45,649 bases of DNA, from the NCBI GenBank assembly GCA_032718475.1, contig JAUCBJ010006279.1, positions 1-45,649 on the forward strand. The letters run 5' to 3'. The stretch's first letter is position 1. Each line of letters opens with the position of its first letter. The notes beneath the pieces are model-generated. The model made no database searches and was not told the DNA's origin. It was given only the letters and a program-made list of their open reading frames with translations. Positions 43,594 to 45,649 of this stretch are shown here, one piece after another. The stretch is from Nemertoderma westbladi (lineage: Eukaryota > Xenacoelomorpha > Nemertodermatida > Nemertodermatidae). The position numbers were made by a program, and so were the translations under genes.

Positions 43594-44139
43594 ACTTGAC
43601 TAGAGCCACTTTTTAGTTTGAGTAAGTTTGAGCTGGCTGCGTCTTTCTGATTTCTCAACTCTTACCTCCCGAAATTCTACGTTGACTATCTATCATTAAA
43701 TATGGGTTTAACAGCGTCATGGTTTCTGAAATACTAATGTGCAAATTTTCCTGATATATCAACAAAAGGTAGTCTGGAGAGTGGAGATATTCTAGGTTGG
43801 GGTAACGTATTTTATTTTTAGTTGTGCTATATAATAATGCATATACAATAGTTGTCGTTGTTGTTGTATACTTACCGGTATATCTGATAATTATTGTAGG
43901 GGTGCCGCTTATTCTCAGTAATTATCAGAGAACATTATTTGTTTTGCTGCCTCTGTGCGTTATATATTCTATATACAAACGGAGTTTTAGAGAATAATAG
44001 AATTTGTTATTATTATTATTATTATCAGTAAATGTTTGCGAAATGACAGATTGAGAAATTATACCTAGAATGAGATAGGGACTGTATGTATAATATCAAG
44101 TCAATTCTCATTAAATATGAGATGCTTTTGAACATTAGT
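43594..44139. other. no recognisable gene
   Basis: AT-rich spacer with a (TTA)n tract near 44010 and a trace of the AT satellite near 44090. Confidence 0.5.
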
Positions 44140-44891
44140 TTAAATCATGTAGAAATACAGGGTATTAAAGAAAATGATATACTTCGAAACATCAACTGTT
44201 GCAGCGCTGTTTTTAGTGGTTATTGCTACAGTAGTGGTTCCATCCAATGTGGTCGTCTCGGTAACAGTATGCGCAATGGTAGTACCGGGGCCTGGGGTTG
44301 TAACTGGTTTGAGCGATATTCGTATGAGAGAATTGCCAACATATTGCTCGAAACCCGCATTCATGCCTTTTTCCAAAACATCCTGCATATCTTCATAAAC
44401 ATATATGGTCAAAGATATCTTACCGTAAATATCTCTCTTTCCAAAGCATACAAGTGGCCCAATAAGGAAATTCATTTTTCCTACATCTTGAGTAAATTCC
44501 AATGCGATAGCTAAAATGACATCGCTAATTGTGAAATCCGAACAAGGAGAGAAGGTGATGTTATAGGGTATCGGCACTTGATAAATTATTTCCTCAATGG
44601 TACTATATTTCCCATCAATTTCAATCATTTTGTTTTCAAAATATACATCGAACTGTTCTGATAACATGCTGTTGAACACATTCGTAGTTAGGTTCGGAGA
44701 TATTCCAAAAAATTCTATATCCACAATAATAGATCCGCATTTGGTATCACTACTTCCTAATTTTGCAGTTTTATTTACAACAAGTAATATATCATACTTG
44801 AGTTTTTCCACAGCGGATTTCTTATACATGACGTCATAACATTCTTCTGCGGTTGCATTGATAACAAATTTCACGTTAGCTCTCTTGCTTT
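44140..44891 (-). CDS. last exon of a predicted secreted or surface glycoprotein, unrecognised
   Basis: The frame is open from 44891 to a TAA at 44140-44142, about 250 residues. Its only apparent start within the first codons is a GTG at 44874. A 3' splice site (TTGTTTTTTAG, ending at 44892 on the minus strand) sits just upstream, so this is better read as a terminal exon entering in mid-codon. The sequence has at least four N-glycosylation sequons (NAT, NKT, NLT, NIT) and few cysteines. Two similar segments of about 40 residues follow the pattern G-x-I-x-(V/L)-x-I...M...F-x-x-Y...I-R/E-I, suggesting a duplicated beta-rich domain. A Thr-rich stalk (TVTETTTLDGTTTVAITT) then leads to a hydrophobic C-terminus (YIIFFNTLYFYMI), which could be a GPI signal or membrane anchor. 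No family is recognised. Upstream exons would lie at higher coordinates. Confidence 0.55.
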
Positions 44892-44892
44892 C

Positions 44893-45443
44893 TAAAAAAC
44901 AATAATTTTACATAATATAGTAATCTAACTATCGTACTACTTACTACAAATCCGCATTTCTAGCACACCGTCCACCATTCTTCTAGTTATATCTTAAATA
45001 GGGATCCGAGATGTCTCAGTTTTTGCCTACATATTATTGAGTTAATTTGAGATTTTAGTTAATTTGTTTGAAGTTCCAATATTTGTTTTTGAAAGTATGT
45101 TTATAGTAGTAACATTTTGATTTAGTGTTTCATAATATAAAGCCAATAATTATATTGACGGTATAGGTTTGATAATTCACATATTTCACAGGAACAAATT
45201 TAACGACATCTAGTAACCTAAAGCGGGCTTGGCAATGTCACAACAACGACAGATAGTTTCGCCACCTTCAATGCAGAACCCCCTAAGTCGATTTTTGTAG
45301 TTCTGAGATAATCGATAAAAACTGTTTATTTTTTAGAGAGATGCCTCAGTTTACTTGTTATTGTGTTTTTTGACAAATAAATATATATAGAATTCATATA
45401 ACTAAACTTTCTATTTAATTTAGAATCACCTTTCAAATATATT
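44893..45443. other. no recognisable gene
   Basis: Putative intron or flank of the minus-strand gene. I see no exon-like frame here. Confidence 0.4.
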
Positions 45444-45612
45444 GCGGTTTTTTTGTAAAAATTCGGACTTATTGTGTTTTGCCAAAACAAGGGGAACACC
45501 GTTTTCTGGTATTATCCCGTAACTATACGATAGTTGCGTGGTATTGCCTAGAAAACAAGGTATCCTCAATTAGGCAAAACACCATAAGTCCGAATTTTTA
45601 CAAAAAACACGC
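45444..45612. mobile_element. 169-bp hairpin element
   Basis: Arms 45444-45483 and 45573-45612 are inverted repeats of 40 bases with about four mismatches, sharing TGTAAAAATTCGGACTTAT and GTGTTTTGCC. The ~90-base interior is non-coding. A target-site duplication is not evident. Confidence 0.8.
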
Positions 45613-45649
45613 AAATCAAATTATAGCCTAAGGCGTATCGTGCGTCCTT

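Overview
The window is eukaryotic, and specifically metazoan. It is intron-containing, AT-rich and dominated by transposable-element debris and tandem repeats: a BEL/Pao LTR retrotransposon, RTE-like LINEs, a tRNA-derived SINE, several inverted-repeat DNA elements and four long minisatellites. There are no bacterial-style operons. A repeat-rich (probably marine) invertebrate fits, but nothing here fixes the phylum. Only two regions look like host genes.

Layout. 1-965 (minus) holds an intact, edge-truncated LINE ORF1-like reading frame. 2749-12712 is a decayed BEL/Pao element (gag, RT, RNase H, integrase). It carries two clean later insertions: a 740-bp TTAA-flanked element ending in 20 G / 20 C (4501-5240), and a 3.45-kb LINE in the opposite strand that splits the integrase (8851-12301). 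14143-15637 and 18021-18510 are coding-like relics I do not recognise. 15795-16084 is a full tRNA-derived SINE, with a truncated sister at 1905-2059. 16758-17379 and 18552-19054 are inverted-repeat elements; the first contains a hammerhead-ribozyme-like fold. 19850-21178 is a 19-bp minisatellite.

25813-31481 is the centrepiece: the last four exons of a B30.2/SPRY gene of the MID/FSD1 type. Inside the first visible exon a 48-bp (16-residue) segment of the SPRY domain is tandemly repeated exactly 68 times (25989-29252) without breaking the frame, and each repeat junction reads CAG|GT, a potential 5' splice site. Splicing from the first junction to 29390 would give a normal-length SPRY domain; splicing from later ones would add multiples of 16 residues. 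The same exon is preceded by a 21-bp minisatellite made of TTTCAG-type 3' splice-site-like sequence. A degenerate LINE lies in the following intron. A one-base frame break just upstream of the array is either an assembly error or a pseudogene lesion.

The right third contains a near-perfect 334-bp hairpin (33716-34049), an element with C-tract arms (34618-35028), an AT satellite, an 18-bp minisatellite (36379-38388) with a 144-bp higher-order period, a second TTAA-flanked element (38641-39925), and a second LINE copy (40058-43555) with a 38-bp target-site duplication. At the right end are the last exon of a predicted secreted or surface glycoprotein (44140-44891, minus) and a small hairpin element (45444-45612).

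The two host genes show no functional link. The window is best read as intergenic and intronic DNA reshaped by nested transposition and by minisatellite expansion, one of which has invaded a protein domain.
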